Shown here: piece by piece, positions 16,769 through 25,275 of the stretch | Position numbering within the stretch: the first letter of the stretch is position 1 | How the letters are laid out: every line of letters begins with the position of its first letter | Source of the DNA: JAPPOI01 sp028818055 | GTDB taxonomy: Bacteria > Pseudomonadota > Alphaproteobacteria > Rhodobacterales > Rhodobacteraceae | Length of the DNA: 64,000 bases | Assembly (NCBI GenBank): GCA_965267405.1 | Contig: OZ253954.1 | Span: 1-64,000, forward strand | Direction: 5' to 3' | Position numbers and translations under genes: made by a program | Notes under the pieces: generated by a model | What the model saw: the letters and a program-made list of their open reading frames with translations, nothing else | Database searches by the model: none | Told to the model about the DNA's origin: nothing

Positions 16769-17368
16769 ATGCCATTTCAAAATCGCGTTCTTGCTACCGG
16801 AGAAATCGTCGCCACCCCTGAGCGAGGACTTTTCATGGGTAACCGTGGGATACTTCACGACAGCCAGAAGCGCCTGGGCAAAGCGCGTTGGAAACACAAG
16901 GCTTGGATTATCTGCGTCCTGAAGCACAAAGACTGGCACCGAGAGGTCATGACACCAAACAACTATACCGAGTTGTTTTTCTTGGATGATGCCGTTGCCT
17001 TATCAGCCGGACATCGACCATGCGCTCTGTGTCGGAGAGAAGACTTTGACGCGTACCGAACAGCTGCCGGATTCAATGGAACAGCGAAAGAAATGGATGA
17101 CGCTCTACACGCTGCGCGAGCGGTTCCCCGGGTGTTTGGTCAGCGACGGCATTCAGAGCAGATCTCATCATTGCCTGACGGGACAGTGATTGATCACCAG
17201 GGAACTGCGTCTTTGGTTTTCGGGGATACACTGCGCCCTATCACAGCAGGTGGCTATCTGACGGCGATACCGCGACCACGGAACGGACTGTGCGAAGTGC
17301 TGACGCCGGAACCTAGCGTCGAAGCATTGAGAAACGGATTTGTGCCAGTCATGCATCCGTCACTCTGA
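16769..17368 (+). CDS. Conserved hypothetical protein with CALC metal-binding-like motif
   Basis: 199 residues. I know this as an uncharacterised protein conserved in alphaproteobacteria; its fixed parts here are ATPERGLFMGNRGILHD, ELFFLDDAVALSAGHRPCALCRREDFDAY and the proline-rich C-terminal third. The HRPCALCRR segment resembles one half of a treble-clef or zinc-ribbon metal site, but a second Cys pair is not obvious, so metal binding is speculative. No Shine-Dalgarno precedes the ATG. It converges on the ABC-F gene with a nine-base overlap and is divergent from DUF1800. Confidence 0.75.
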   Translation: MPFQNRVLATGEIVATPERGLFMGNRGILHDSQKRLGKARWKHKAWIICVLKHKDWHREVMTPNNYTELFFLDDAVALSAGHRPCALCRREDFDAYRTAAGFNGTAKEMDDALHAARAVPRVFGQRRHSEQISSLPDGTVIDHQGTASLVFGDTLRPITAGGYLTAIPRPRNGLCEVLTPEPSVEALRNGFVPVMHPSL

Positions 17369-19171
17369 TTGCGACTTTTCCTCAAGCAACAGCCATTCAT
17401 CTTCGGCATTAGCCAGCTTTGCTTGTCTGGCAACCAGAGCTTCTGTGGCTTTCTCAAACTTCGCGGGCTCGCGCGAATAAAGCTCTGGATCTGCAAGCAG
17501 TCCCTCTAGCTTTCCTATCTCGGCCTCCAGCCGTTCGATCTCGGCGGGCAGCGCTTCCAATCGGTGTTTTTCGGTGAATGTCAGCCCCGTCGCGGTTTTG
17601 GTGCGCGTAGCGGCTTTTTCCGATTTCGGCTTGGCTTTCGGCTTGCTGGTCGTTTCCGTGACGACCTCAAGGTTTCGCTGATAGTCAGTCCATCCGCCAG
17701 CATCCACGATGATCTTGCCGTTGCCCTGAAGCCCGATAGTTGTTGTCGCCACCCGATCCAGAAAGTCCCGGTCATGGCTGACCAGAAGGACCGTGCCGTC
17801 ATAGTCGTCCAGCACTTCTTGAAGAAGATCGAGCGTTTCAACGTCCAGATCGTTTGTAGGTTCATCCAAGACCAGAACATTGGACGGTTGCGCCATGATC
17901 CGGGCCAACAGAAGCCGCGCTTTTTCACCCCCTGACAACGAACGCACTGGCGCCCTCGCCTGGGCTTCGTCAAAAAGGAAATCTTTCAGATAGCCCACAA
18001 CATGGCGAGGAGTGCCGCGTACCATGACCTGATCCGCGCGACCGCTGACGCGCATCGTCGGATCACCCGTCAAGCTTTCCCAAAGTGTCGCGTCGGGGTC
18101 CAAAGCCGCCCGCCGTTGGTCAAACACCGCGATTTCCAGGCCAGTGCCCAATGTGACCGAGCCTGCGTCCGGCATTGTTTTTCCGATCAACACTTCGATC
18201 AAAGTGGTCTTTCCAACGCCATTCGGGCCGACAAAGGCCACACGATCTTTTCGATGGATGCGCAATGAAAAGTCATTGCAGATGATCTTGTCGTCAAAAG
18301 ATTTAGAGACGCCTTTCGCTTCGATCACTTTCTTTCCAGATGCCGGACCCGAAGCCAGTTCCAAAGCCGCCGTACCCTGTCGGCGGATCATGTTGGATCG
18401 TTCAGTTTTCAACGCAGCCAATGCGCGCAAACGACCTTGGTTGCGTTTGCGACGGGCAGAAATGCCTTCGACTGCCCATCGCGCTTCAGCCTTGATCTTG
18501 CGGTTCAGTTTGTGGCGGGCTTCGTCTTCCTCGGCCCATGTTTTGTCACGCCATGCCTCGAACGCCTCGAATCCTTTGTCTTGTCTGCGGACTTCGCCAC
18601 GATCGATCCAAAGCGTCCCTGTTGTAAGCGCACGAAGAAAAGCGCGGTCGTGGCTGATGACGATGAACGCCGATTTTGACTGTTTCAGATGGTTTTCAAG
18701 CCACTGAATTGCCTCGATATCCAAGTGGTTTGTTGGTTCGTCCAAAAGCATGAGGTCAGGTGCCTCTGCAATCAACTTGGCCAAGGCCGCGCGTCGCCTT
18801 TCGCCCCCGGACGCTGATGTGACCGGCGCCTCTGGGTCGAACTTGAGGCTTTCGGCCACCGCCTGGACGCGCCAAAGCTCGCTTTCCCCAAGGGTCTGCG
18901 TTGCAAACTCTCCAAGTGTTGCGAATTTCGACATGTCCGGATCCTGAGACATGTAGCCTACAGAATCTCCCGGCGAGACGACGCGGGTACCACGGTCAAC
19001 TTCGACAAGACCCGCCATGACTTTCATCAGCGTTGACTTGCCCGATCCATTGCGGCCGACCAATGCAAGGCGGTCTGCGTTCTGAATTGTCAGCGACAGT
19101 TCATGAAAGACCGGATCACCACCAAAAGTAAGTGAAACGTCCGTCAATTGCAGAAGCGGTGCCTGTGCCAT
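17360..19171 (-). CDS. uup: ABC-F family ATPase, Uup-like
   Basis: 603 residues with two fused ABC ATPase domains and no membrane segments, the ABC-F layout. Walker A motifs are GRNGSGKST and GPNGVGKTT; signature motifs are SASGGERRR and SLSGGEKAR; both Walker B blocks read LLDEPTNHLD / VLDEPTNDLD. A Lys/Thr-rich linker and a C-terminal coiled coil (LEALPAEIERLEAEIGKLEG) match the Uup C-terminal domain. ABC-F proteins act on the ribosome; Uup is also linked to transposon excision and branched DNA. It starts 45 bp after the olsB stop on the same strand, so may share its transcript. Confidence 0.9.
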   Translation of the reverse strand: MAQAPLLQLTDVSLTFGGDPVFHELSLTIQNADRLALVGRNGSGKSTLMKVMAGLVEVDRGTRVVSPGDSVGYMSQDPDMSKFATLGEFATQTLGESELWRVQAVAESLKFDPEAPVTSASGGERRRAALAKLIAEAPDLMLLDEPTNHLDIEAIQWLENHLKQSKSAFIVISHDRAFLRALTTGTLWIDRGEVRRQDKGFEAFEAWRDKTWAEEDEARHKLNRKIKAEARWAVEGISARRKRNQGRLRALAALKTERSNMIRRQGTAALELASGPASGKKVIEAKGVSKSFDDKIICNDFSLRIHRKDRVAFVGPNGVGKTTLIEVLIGKTMPDAGSVTLGTGLEIAVFDQRRAALDPDATLWESLTGDPTMRVSGRADQVMVRGTPRHVVGYLKDFLFDEAQARAPVRSLSGGEKARLLLARIMAQPSNVLVLDEPTNDLDVETLDLLQEVLDDYDGTVLLVSHDRDFLDRVATTTIGLQGNGKIIVDAGGWTDYQRNLEVVTETTSKPKAKPKSEKAATRTKTATGLTFTEKHRLEALPAEIERLEAEIGKLEGLLADPELYSREPAKFEKATEALVARQAKLANAEDEWLLLEEKSQSE

Positions 19172-19216
19172 TCCGGTCAGCTAGAAGCCGAAGGCCTAAA
19201 CGTCAATCCAAAGCGG

Positions 19217-20026
19217 TCAGTTCGCGAGAGAAAGCAGCGCTTTGCGACGAGCTGGTGGAATTTTCCGAACTTCAAGCCCCGTGAAGACGTGGAGTGTGTT
19301 TAGATCCCGGTCGATGACTGCGTGGTCGCTGACCCAGCCGCCCATGGATAGATATGACCGTAGAAGTGGCGGCATTGTGCGCAGCGCCTTCGTTCTGTCA
19401 GGCGACAGCTTTAAACGTTCAGCGAACTTGAAGACATTAGGTGCTTTGATACGAGGCCACCAACGTCGTGGCGCAAGATGCCGCTCGCGCAACATGGCGA
19501 ACGCATCGGCATACATCGACTCGTCGATACCCTTGAACGATGAACACCCTATCAACAGCTCGGTGCCGGTCTTGTCCACGTGTGCCGCAATCGCCGCCCA
19601 TGCTGCCCTCAGAATATCGGGGTCAGTTTGGTCCGACCGTATGCAGAACCGCCCAATTTCGACAATGGGTCTGTCGTACCCTTTAAGCGCCTCAAGAGAG
19701 TAGAACTGCGCCGAATAGGTTGAATTGATCTCGGCCCCGGATTCGAGCGGCATCATCCGGAATGTCGCAACAAGTTCGCCGGTTCCCACACTTTCGATCA
19801 GAACATGGGTGCAGCGCATATCGTACGCATCTCTGTCGTGATGGCTGGTTTCTGTAGCATCATCCGACGACCTGAACACAGCATGGCGAAGCTGTTGCGC
19901 GGCGCGCATGTCTTCAACTGTTTCAGCGGTTCGAACACTAAACTTTGATCGCCGCCTGTTCTTCAGAATGCCCGCCACTCTTGGTCTGCCGCTTTTGACG
20001 TTTATATCTACGGCATAGTTTGGCAC
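19217..20026 (-). CDS. olsB: GNAT-type acyltransferase, likely ornithine N-acyltransferase OlsB
   Basis: About 270 residues. The body follows the OlsB/autoinducer-synthase-like acyltransferase pattern: FSVRTAETVEDMRAAQQLRHAVFR, a long middle region with GTGELVATFRMM, VEIGRFCIRSD and LLIGCSSFKG. OlsB joins a 3-hydroxyacyl chain from ACP to ornithine, making lyso-ornithine lipid at the inner membrane. No OlsA acyltransferase is adjacent. The start is uncertain: a GTG at 20026 is used, since the open frame runs to 20101 and would otherwise overlap the divergent msrB. No good ribosome-binding site. Probable operon with the ABC-F gene. Confidence 0.75.
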   Translation of the reverse strand: MPNYAVDINVKSGRPRVAGILKNRRRSKFSVRTAETVEDMRAAQQLRHAVFRSSDDATETSHHDRDAYDMRCTHVLIESVGTGELVATFRMMPLESGAEINSTYSAQFYSLEALKGYDRPIVEIGRFCIRSDQTDPDILRAAWAAIAAHVDKTGTELLIGCSSFKGIDESMYADAFAMLRERHLAPRRWWPRIKAPNVFKFAERLKLSPDRTKALRTMPPLLRSYLSMGGWVSDHAVIDRDLNTLHVFTGLEVRKIPPARRKALLSLAN

Positions 20027-20063
20027 AGAAAACGTGTCAGAGATACGACGGAGGAAGTGAAAC

Positions 20064-20459
20064 TTGGAAAAAGTTGTGAAGTCCGACGCCGAGTGGCGCA
20101 ATCAACTCGACGATCTGTCTTACAAGGTGCTGCGCAAGCACGGCACTGAGCGTGCGTTCACGAATGACAACTTCCCGAAACTGCCGGGGATGTTCGTTTG
20201 CAAAGGGTGCGGCGCCGAACTGTTCGACCAGTCCGACAAGTTTGACAGTGGGACCGGTTGGCCGTCGTTCACGCAACCAGCATCAGATGAAATGGTTGGT
20301 GAAAGCGAAGACCGCAGCTTTTTCATGCGCAGAACAGAGGTGCATTGCGCGCGTTGTGACGGCCATCTTGGGCATGTATTTCCAGACGGCCCTGCCCCGA
20401 CGGGCCTGAGATACTGCATCAATGGCGCCGCATTGAACTTTGAAGAAGGCGACGGCTGA
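20064..20459 (+). CDS. msrB: Peptide-methionine (R)-S-oxide reductase
   Basis: 131 residues. Repairs methionine-R-sulfoxide in proteins with thioredoxin as reductant. The four structural Zn cysteines are in CKGCG and CARCDGHLGH, and the catalytic Cys is in RYCINGAAL near the C-terminus. The start is TTG at 20064, supported by GGAGG nine bases upstream (20050-20054); no ATG fits. No signal peptide, so cytoplasmic. Divergent from olsB with a short intergenic space and convergent with bamE (three bases apart). Confidence 0.95.
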   Translation: MEKVVKSDAEWRNQLDDLSYKVLRKHGTERAFTNDNFPKLPGMFVCKGCGAELFDQSDKFDSGTGWPSFTQPASDEMVGESEDRSFFMRRTEVHCARCDGHLGHVFPDGPAPTGLRYCINGAALNFEEGDG

Positions 20460-20462
20460 TCT

Positions 20463-20930
20463 TTAGTTGCCTTCGCTGAGCAGTGCTCCGGGATTGAAGT
20501 TACCAAAGTTCGAGAACAACTGGCGAAGGAAGCCAATGCCTTGGGTATTGCTGTCTGTGACACGGCGATTCAGGGCAACGACCTGACCATCTTCCAGGCC
20601 AAAGCGCTCGATATTTGAAACTGTGCCGTTTTCCGCAAAGCTGATGGCAACGACTTCACGGTCGACTTCAACCGGAGCACGCCAAAGAAAACGCTCGTAA
20701 TCGGATCGTACGTAGTACCAGGCGCTGTCGGCAAGAATACCGGCGGTGCCTGGGCGACCGACGCTCAGCGCAACGGTCTCGCGGGTATCACGACCGACGA
20801 CCACATCATCCAATGCAGACGGTTCCGGGACATAGCCATGGCTATCGCTCAACCTTGAGCACCCTGTCGTCACTATACTTGCAGCGATCGCGCAAGCTAA
20901 AACCGCATTACGGGTTGATCGTTTGGCCAC
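20463..20930 (-). CDS. bamE: Outer-membrane assembly lipoprotein BamE (SmpA/OmlA domain)
   Basis: About 155 residues. A lipoprotein signal (KRSTRNAVLACAIAASIVTTGC) puts the lipidated Cys about 26 residues after the GTG at 20930, which has AAGAGG nine bases upstream. The mature part has the SmpA/OmlA beta-alpha pattern (VVVGRDTRETVALSVGRPGTAGIL, AWYYVRSDYERFLW). BamE supports BamA/BamD in outer-membrane protein insertion. The open frame extends to 21011, but that would overlap the divergent DUF177 start. It faces DUF177 across about 73 bp. Confidence 0.88.
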   Translation of the reverse strand: MAKRSTRNAVLACAIAASIVTTGCSRLSDSHGYVPEPSALDDVVVGRDTRETVALSVGRPGTAGILADSAWYYVRSDYERFLWRAPVEVDREVVAISFAENGTVSNIERFGLEDGQVVALNRRVTDSNTQGIGFLRQLFSNFGNFNPGALLSEGN

Positions 20931-21003
20931 GTGCACCCACCTCTTGCCAACCAGTCGTTGGCTCGGCATAGCCAGAGACGGTCGCTGGATCAAGGAGCGA
21001 ACG

Positions 21004-21534
21004 ATGAACACAACAAAGTTCCGTCTGTCTGAGGTTAAATCGACTCAGGCGTTTTCGCTTGCGCCCGATGCGCAAAATCGCGACGCGCTGGCCGCGGAAT
21101 TGGATATATTGGGCATCAAGAAACTCACCTTTTCTGGTGAAATCGCACCTTATCAGGATCGTGATTGGCGGCTGACGGCCAAGTTGGGTGCAACGGTCGT
21201 TCAAACGTGTGTTGTCACTTTGGAACCTGTTTCAACGCGGATCGACGTAGAAATTTCACGCACGTACGTTGCCGACATGCCAGAGGAAGAAATCGGTTCG
21301 GAAGTTGAAATGCCGGAAGACGACACAATCGAGGAAGCCCCGGCAGAAATAGAGATCGAAAAGGTAATGGCTGAAGCACTTTCGCTGGCTCTTCCCGATT
21401 GGCCGCGAAAAGAAGGCGTGGAACCCATGGAAATGGCGGTGACCGAGCCGGGCACAGACCCACTGAAAGATGAAGATTTGAAGCCGTTTGCGGGATTGAA
21501 AGCGTTGAAAGACAAGATGTCGGATAAAAAGTAG
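21004..21534 (+). CDS. DUF177/YceD family protein
   Basis: About 176 residues. ATG 21004 follows AAGGAG by six bases; an upstream in-frame ATG at 20923 lacks support. The sequence fits DUF177/YceD: FSGEIAPYQDRDWRLTAKLGATVVQTCVVTLEPV with the VVQxCVVTLEPV segment, then an acidic Glu-rich middle and a basic C-terminus. YceD is linked by position to rpmF and 23S rRNA processing in other bacteria; here it sits 170 bp upstream of rpmF on the same strand. Molecular role not established. Confidence 0.88.
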   Translation: MNTTKFRLSEVKSTQAFSLAPDAQNRDALAAELDILGIKKLTFSGEIAPYQDRDWRLTAKLGATVVQTCVVTLEPVSTRIDVEISRTYVADMPEEEIGSEVEMPEDDTIEEAPAEIEIEKVMAEALSLALPDWPRKEGVEPMEMAVTEPGTDPLKDEDLKPFAGLKALKDKMSDKK

Positions 21535-21618
21535 CCGCGGTCGGATGAAATGGGGGTAAATCAAGCTTGCGTTTTAAATGAATCGCAGTATGTTCCCGGC
21601 CTCGCTCGAATGATTGGG

Positions 21619-21647
21619 TTGGACAGACGCTGAAGTTCAGCGTATGA
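21619..21647 (+). promoter_or_regulatory. Possible rpmF promoter with a 17-bp palindrome in the spacer
   Basis: TTGGAC (21619-21624) and GTATGA (21642-21647) are spaced 17 bp, a weak sigma70-like match. The spacer holds the inverted repeat ACGCTGAA-G-TTCAGCGT (21627-21643), with eight-base perfect arms. An operator between -35 and -10 would block RNA polymerase, so this may control the rpmF-plsX-fabH transcript. Inference from sequence only. Confidence 0.4.
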
Positions 21648-21704
21648 GCGCTTCAACCTACCGCTAACCGGGGCTTCGTCCCCCAGAAACCTTGAGGATG
21701 TGAC

Positions 21705-21911
21705 ATGGCTGTCCCTCAGAATAAAGTAACAAAGTCGCGTCGCAACATGCGCCGTGCACACGACGCTCTGACGGCGGACAACCCTGCAGAATGCCCAAAC
21801 TGTGGCGAGCTGAAGCGCCCGCACCATGTTTGCGGTGCCTGTGGTCATTACGCCGACCGTGAGGTCGTAGCGCAGGCCGACGAGATCGACCTGGACGAAG
21901 ACGCGGCGTAA
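21705..21911 (+). CDS. rpmF: 50S ribosomal protein L32
   Basis: 68 residues with the L32 start MAVPQNKVTKSRRNMRRAHD and two Cys pairs, CPNCGE and CGACGHY, for Zn binding, the zinc-dependent form of L32. The acidic tail (EIDLDEDAA) is typical of alphaproteobacteria. GAGGATGTGAC precedes the ATG. First gene of the conserved rpmF-plsX-fabH-ihfA-merR block. Confidence 0.98.
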   Translation: MAVPQNKVTKSRRNMRRAHDALTADNPAECPNCGELKRPHHVCGACGHYADREVVAQADEIDLDEDAA

Positions 21912-21941
21912 GCGCCGCGTTTCATCCGCCGCGCTTCGAAG

Positions 21942-23048
21942 ATGAACGATACGCAAACAGCGGCGAACGGTTCAAGCGACCGGCGGGTAATCATTTCAAT
22001 TGATGCAATGGGTGGCGACCTTGGCCCGAAGGCCGTGGTCGCTGGCATTGCGCAAAGTGTGGTGAAGAACCCATCGATTGGGTTCATCGTGCACGGCCCC
22101 AAAGCAGAGCTGACTCCCCTTATAGAAAAGCGCGGGCTTTCCGACTGCTGCGAAGTTCGCGACGTTGCCGAAGTCGTGACCATGGACGCAAAGCCAAGTC
22201 ACGTCATGCGAAATGGCAAGGGCACATCGATGTGGTCGGCCATTGATGCCGTCAAGAACGGTGAGGCCGAGGCGGTCGTTTCCTGTGGCAATACCGGCGC
22301 ATTGATGGCCGTTGCCATGATCCGTTTGCGAAAGCTTCCCGGGGTCAGCCGCCCAGCGATCGCCTGCCTCTGGCCGTCCCGAAATTCTGGCGGATTCAAC
22401 GTGATGCTGGACGTGGGTGCCGACATCCGCGCCGACGACAAGGACCTGCTGCAATACGCTCTGATGGGTGGGTCTTATGCACGGAACGGTTTGGATATCA
22501 CACGTCCCCGCATCGGACTGCTGAATGTCGGCACCGAAGAACACAAAGGCCGGGCTGAAATCAAATCGGCGCATGACCTGATCACCACTGCCGCCCCGGA
22601 TGCAGATCTTGAATACGTCGGCTTCGTCGAAGGCGGCGACATTCCATCGGATCGCGTCGATGTCATCGTCACGGATGGCTTTACCGGCAATGTCGCGCTC
22701 AAAACCGGTGAGGGTACGGCCACCTTGATCTCTGAGTTTTTGCGTGAAGCTTTCAAGGCAACACCGCTCAGCCGGATTGCTGCGCTTTTGGCACTGACTT
22801 CGCTTAAGCGACTTTCAAAACGTATTGATCCGCGCCGCGTCAACGGCGGCGTGTTTCTTGGCTTGAATGGGACGGTTGTGAAATCACACGGATCGGCCGA
22901 TGCGACCGGTGTTTCCTCTGCCATCAAGTTGGCGTTCCGGCTGGCCGACAGTAAGTTTACCGACCGCCTGGCAGCACGGGTTGCATCTGCCCCGGACCCA
23001 CGTCAGGATGACGCTGGGTCAGAACAAGAAAACGAGCAGACCGCATGA
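21942..23048 (+). CDS. plsX: Phosphate acyltransferase PlsX
   Basis: 368 residues. Makes acyl-phosphate from acyl-ACP, the donor for PlsY at the first step of phospholipid synthesis; peripheral on the inner membrane. Family motifs ISIDAMGGDLGPKAVVAG at the start, SCGNTGALMAVAM, and GGVFLGLNGTVVKSHGSAD near the end are intact. It lies 30 bp after rpmF and its stop overlaps the fabH ATG by four bases (ATGA), so the two are coupled. Confidence 0.97.
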   Translation: MNDTQTAANGSSDRRVIISIDAMGGDLGPKAVVAGIAQSVVKNPSIGFIVHGPKAELTPLIEKRGLSDCCEVRDVAEVVTMDAKPSHVMRNGKGTSMWSAIDAVKNGEAEAVVSCGNTGALMAVAMIRLRKLPGVSRPAIACLWPSRNSGGFNVMLDVGADIRADDKDLLQYALMGGSYARNGLDITRPRIGLLNVGTEEHKGRAEIKSAHDLITTAAPDADLEYVGFVEGGDIPSDRVDVIVTDGFTGNVALKTGEGTATLISEFLREAFKATPLSRIAALLALTSLKRLSKRIDPRRVNGGVFLGLNGTVVKSHGSADATGVSSAIKLAFRLADSKFTDRLAARVASAPDPRQDDAGSEQENEQTA

Positions 23049-24016
23049 CAATTCGCGCCAGAGTGTGCGGGGTGGGACATTACCTCCCCGATCGCGTGGT
23101 TCCCAATAGCTGGTTCGAGGACAAGTTGGACACCTCGGACGAATGGATCCAAGCGCGCACAGGAATAGAGCGTCGGCATTTCGCTGCAGAAGGTGAAACC
23201 ACTTCTGTTATGGCCGCACGTGCGGCGGAACGCGCGCTCGATATGGCGGGAAAGTCAGCATCGGATGTGGATGCGATCATCGTCGCAACATCGACGCCCG
23301 ACCTTACCTTCCCTTCTGCCGCAACAATGGTTCAGGCAGAACTCGGCATGTCCGCCGGATTTGCCTTTGACGTACAAGCCGTTTGCGCTGGTTTTGTCTT
23401 CGCCCTGGCCAACGCAAATGCTCTAATAGTGTCAGGACAGGCCCGATCGGCCTTGGTCATTGGCGCCGAAACATTCAGCAAAATCCTAGACTTCGAAGAT
23501 CGCGGCACATGCGTTCTCTTCGGTGATGGCGCGGGGGCTTTGTATCTGGAAGCCGACGAAGGCAAGGGCACCAACGAAGACCGGGGCATTCTGGCTTGTG
23601 ATCTGAATTCAGATGGCAATCTCAGGGATATCCTTTACGTCGACGGCGGTGTTTCGACCCAATCAACGGGCCATCTTCGGATGCAAGGTAAGGAAGTCTT
23701 CCGGCACGCTGTCGAAAAGCTTGCAGCCACTGCCCACACCGCCATGGAAAAAGCCGGGGTCGCGAGCAGCGATGTCGATTGGATCGTTCCCCACCAAGCA
23801 AATCTACGCATCATCAAATCGACGGCGCAAAAGATGCAGCTTGGCATGGAAAAGGTTGTGGTTACCGTTCAGGATCACGGAAATACCTCTGCTGCCTCTA
23901 TCCCGCTTGCGCTGAGCGTGGGTGTCCAAGATGGGCAGATCAAAGAAGGCGACCTTCTGGTTACAGAGGCAATTGGCGGCGGATTGGCTTGGGGCGCCGT
24001 AGTTTTGCGCTGGTAG
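23045..24016 (+). CDS. fabH: Beta-ketoacyl-ACP synthase III
   Basis: 323 residues. Condenses acetyl-CoA with malonyl-ACP to start fatty-acid chains. The thiolase-fold triad is complete: Cys114 (AVCAGF), His250 (VPHQANLRI) and Asn280 (DHGNTSAAS). The ATG overlaps the plsX stop. Together with plsX it coordinates fatty-acid initiation with phospholipid acylation. Confidence 0.98.
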   Translation: MTIRARVCGVGHYLPDRVVPNSWFEDKLDTSDEWIQARTGIERRHFAAEGETTSVMAARAAERALDMAGKSASDVDAIIVATSTPDLTFPSAATMVQAELGMSAGFAFDVQAVCAGFVFALANANALIVSGQARSALVIGAETFSKILDFEDRGTCVLFGDGAGALYLEADEGKGTNEDRGILACDLNSDGNLRDILYVDGGVSTQSTGHLRMQGKEVFRHAVEKLAATAHTAMEKAGVASSDVDWIVPHQANLRIIKSTAQKMQLGMEKVVVTVQDHGNTSAASIPLALSVGVQDGQIKEGDLLVTEAIGGGLAWGAVVLRW

Positions 24017-24108
24017 TTGCCGTTAAAGCCTTTTTCTAAGGGCTTGATATTGACTCGTAATTTCATCCCGACCATGGTTGGAAAAATAAATTATTTCAGG
24101 GGAGTGGG

Positions 24109-24411
24109 ATGAGCGAAAAGACATTGACGCGCATGGACTTGAGCGAAGCCGTGTTTCGCGAAGTCGGACTAAGCCGCAACGAGTCAGCCCAGCTTGTCGA
24201 AAGCGTACTGCTGCATATGTCCGATGCTCTTGTTCGTGGCGAGCAAGTGAAAATCTCTTCTTTCGGAACCTTCTCGGTGCGCAGTAAAGCCGCCCGTGTT
24301 GGCCGTAATCCGAAAACCGGAGAAGAAGTGCCAATCCACCCACGCAGAGTTTTGACGTTCCGCCCGTCGCACTTGATGAAGGACCGAGTTGCAGCAGGCA
24401 ACAAACGGTAA
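24109..24411 (+). CDS. ihfA: Integration host factor subunit alpha
   Basis: 100 residues of the HU/IHF fold. Binds and bends DNA as a heterodimer with IhfB. The family signature GRNPKTGEEVPI lies in the beta-arm and the start (TLTRMDLSEAVFREVGLSRNESAQLV) matches the alpha subunit. GGGGAGTGGG precedes the ATG. Separated from fabH by 92 bp that include TTGACT, so it may have its own promoter; the MerR-type gene follows nine bases after its stop. Confidence 0.96.
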   Translation: MSEKTLTRMDLSEAVFREVGLSRNESAQLVESVLLHMSDALVRGEQVKISSFGTFSVRSKAARVGRNPKTGEEVPIHPRRVLTFRPSHLMKDRVAAGNKR

Positions 24412-24420
24412 TCTGACCGA

Positions 24421-25098
24421 ATGGAAAAATCCCGCGACGCTTTCCGTACGATTTCGGAAGTGGCCGAATGGTTGGACATCCCGACCCACGTCTTGCGGTT
24501 TTGGGAAAGTCGGTTCAGCCAGATCAAACCTGTAAAACGCGCCGGAGGGCGACGCTATTACCGCCCGTCCGATATGCGGTTGATCGGCGGTGTAAAAGTG
24601 CTTTTGCACGATCAGGGGATGACCATTCGCGGCGTGCAAAAAGTGCTTCGCGAACAAGGTGTTAAGCACGTTTCTTCATTTTCACCTCCTTTGGAACATG
24701 AAGAGGAATCGGCGGCCGGCTCGATTATTGAACACGCCGACGTGCCGGCACCGTCCAGCGATGCTCAAGTGGAAAAAGCTGCTGATACCAAGATTGCTGA
24801 GGAAAGCGCTCCTGAGCCTCAACCGGTAGAGGCGACAAAGACAGAAGATGCCGCTGCCGATGAACCAGTCCAAGAAACGCTGCCAATGGATGACGAGCCA
24901 ACTGAGGCTGCTCCGAGCGTTGAAATGCCGGACGGCATCTCGGTGAGCGATCCCGAAGATGTTGATGATCGATTTGCCGAGTTGCCAGGCATCGCTGCGC
25001 AAATAGCGGCCGCATCGCGCGACACGCTTTTGGGCAATAGCTCCTTAGCAAAAGACCTGCATGCCCGCGCAAAGGACCTGCGCGCGCGCATGGGCTGA
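24421..25098 (+). CDS. MerR family transcriptional regulator (ihfA-linked)
   Basis: 225 residues. The N-terminal winged helix (about 8-80) reads RTISEVAEWLDIPTHVLRFWESRF, then RAGGRRYYRPSDMRLIGGVKVLLHDQGMTIRGVQKVLREQG, typical of MerR. The rest is an acidic Pro/Glu/Ala-rich low-complexity region (about 95-190) and a short C-terminal helix ending in RARMG. No metal-binding cysteines are present, so it is not a metal sensor of the classical kind. Nearly always encoded next to ihfA in this order; targets unknown. Confidence 0.9.
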   Translation: MEKSRDAFRTISEVAEWLDIPTHVLRFWESRFSQIKPVKRAGGRRYYRPSDMRLIGGVKVLLHDQGMTIRGVQKVLREQGVKHVSSFSPPLEHEEESAAGSIIEHADVPAPSSDAQVEKAADTKIAEESAPEPQPVEATKTEDAAADEPVQETLPMDDEPTEAAPSVEMPDGISVSDPEDVDDRFAELPGIAAQIAAASRDTLLGNSSLAKDLHARAKDLRARMG

Positions 25099-25175
25099 TC
25101 AATTCCAAACGACCCTTGTGATGAGCCATATCCTCTCTTGCCCCCGGCCCTATTTTCGGTCAGAAGGCCATGCGT

Positions 25176-25253
25176 CGGGCTATGGCGCAGCCTGGTTAGC
25201 GCGTCCGTCTGGGGGACGGAAGGTCGCAGGTTCGAATCCTGCTAGCCCGACCA
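25176..25253 (+). tRNA. tRNA-Pro (anticodon GGG)
   Basis: A full cloverleaf: acceptor stem CGGGCTA (25176-25182) pairs with TAGCCCG (25243-25249), the anticodon loop CTGGGGG gives anticodon GGG for codon CCC, the T-loop is TTCGAAT between GCAGG and CCTGC, and A73 with an encoded CCA ends the gene. No integrase or duplicated 3' end follows, so it is not a visible island attachment site. Confidence 0.97.
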
Positions 25254-25275
25254 ATCCGACAGAGAAGGCTTGCAT

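Noticed and set aside
25176..25253. tRNA-Pro as an island attachment site
   Set aside because: No integrase, no repeated tRNA 3' end and normal housekeeping genes on both sides.
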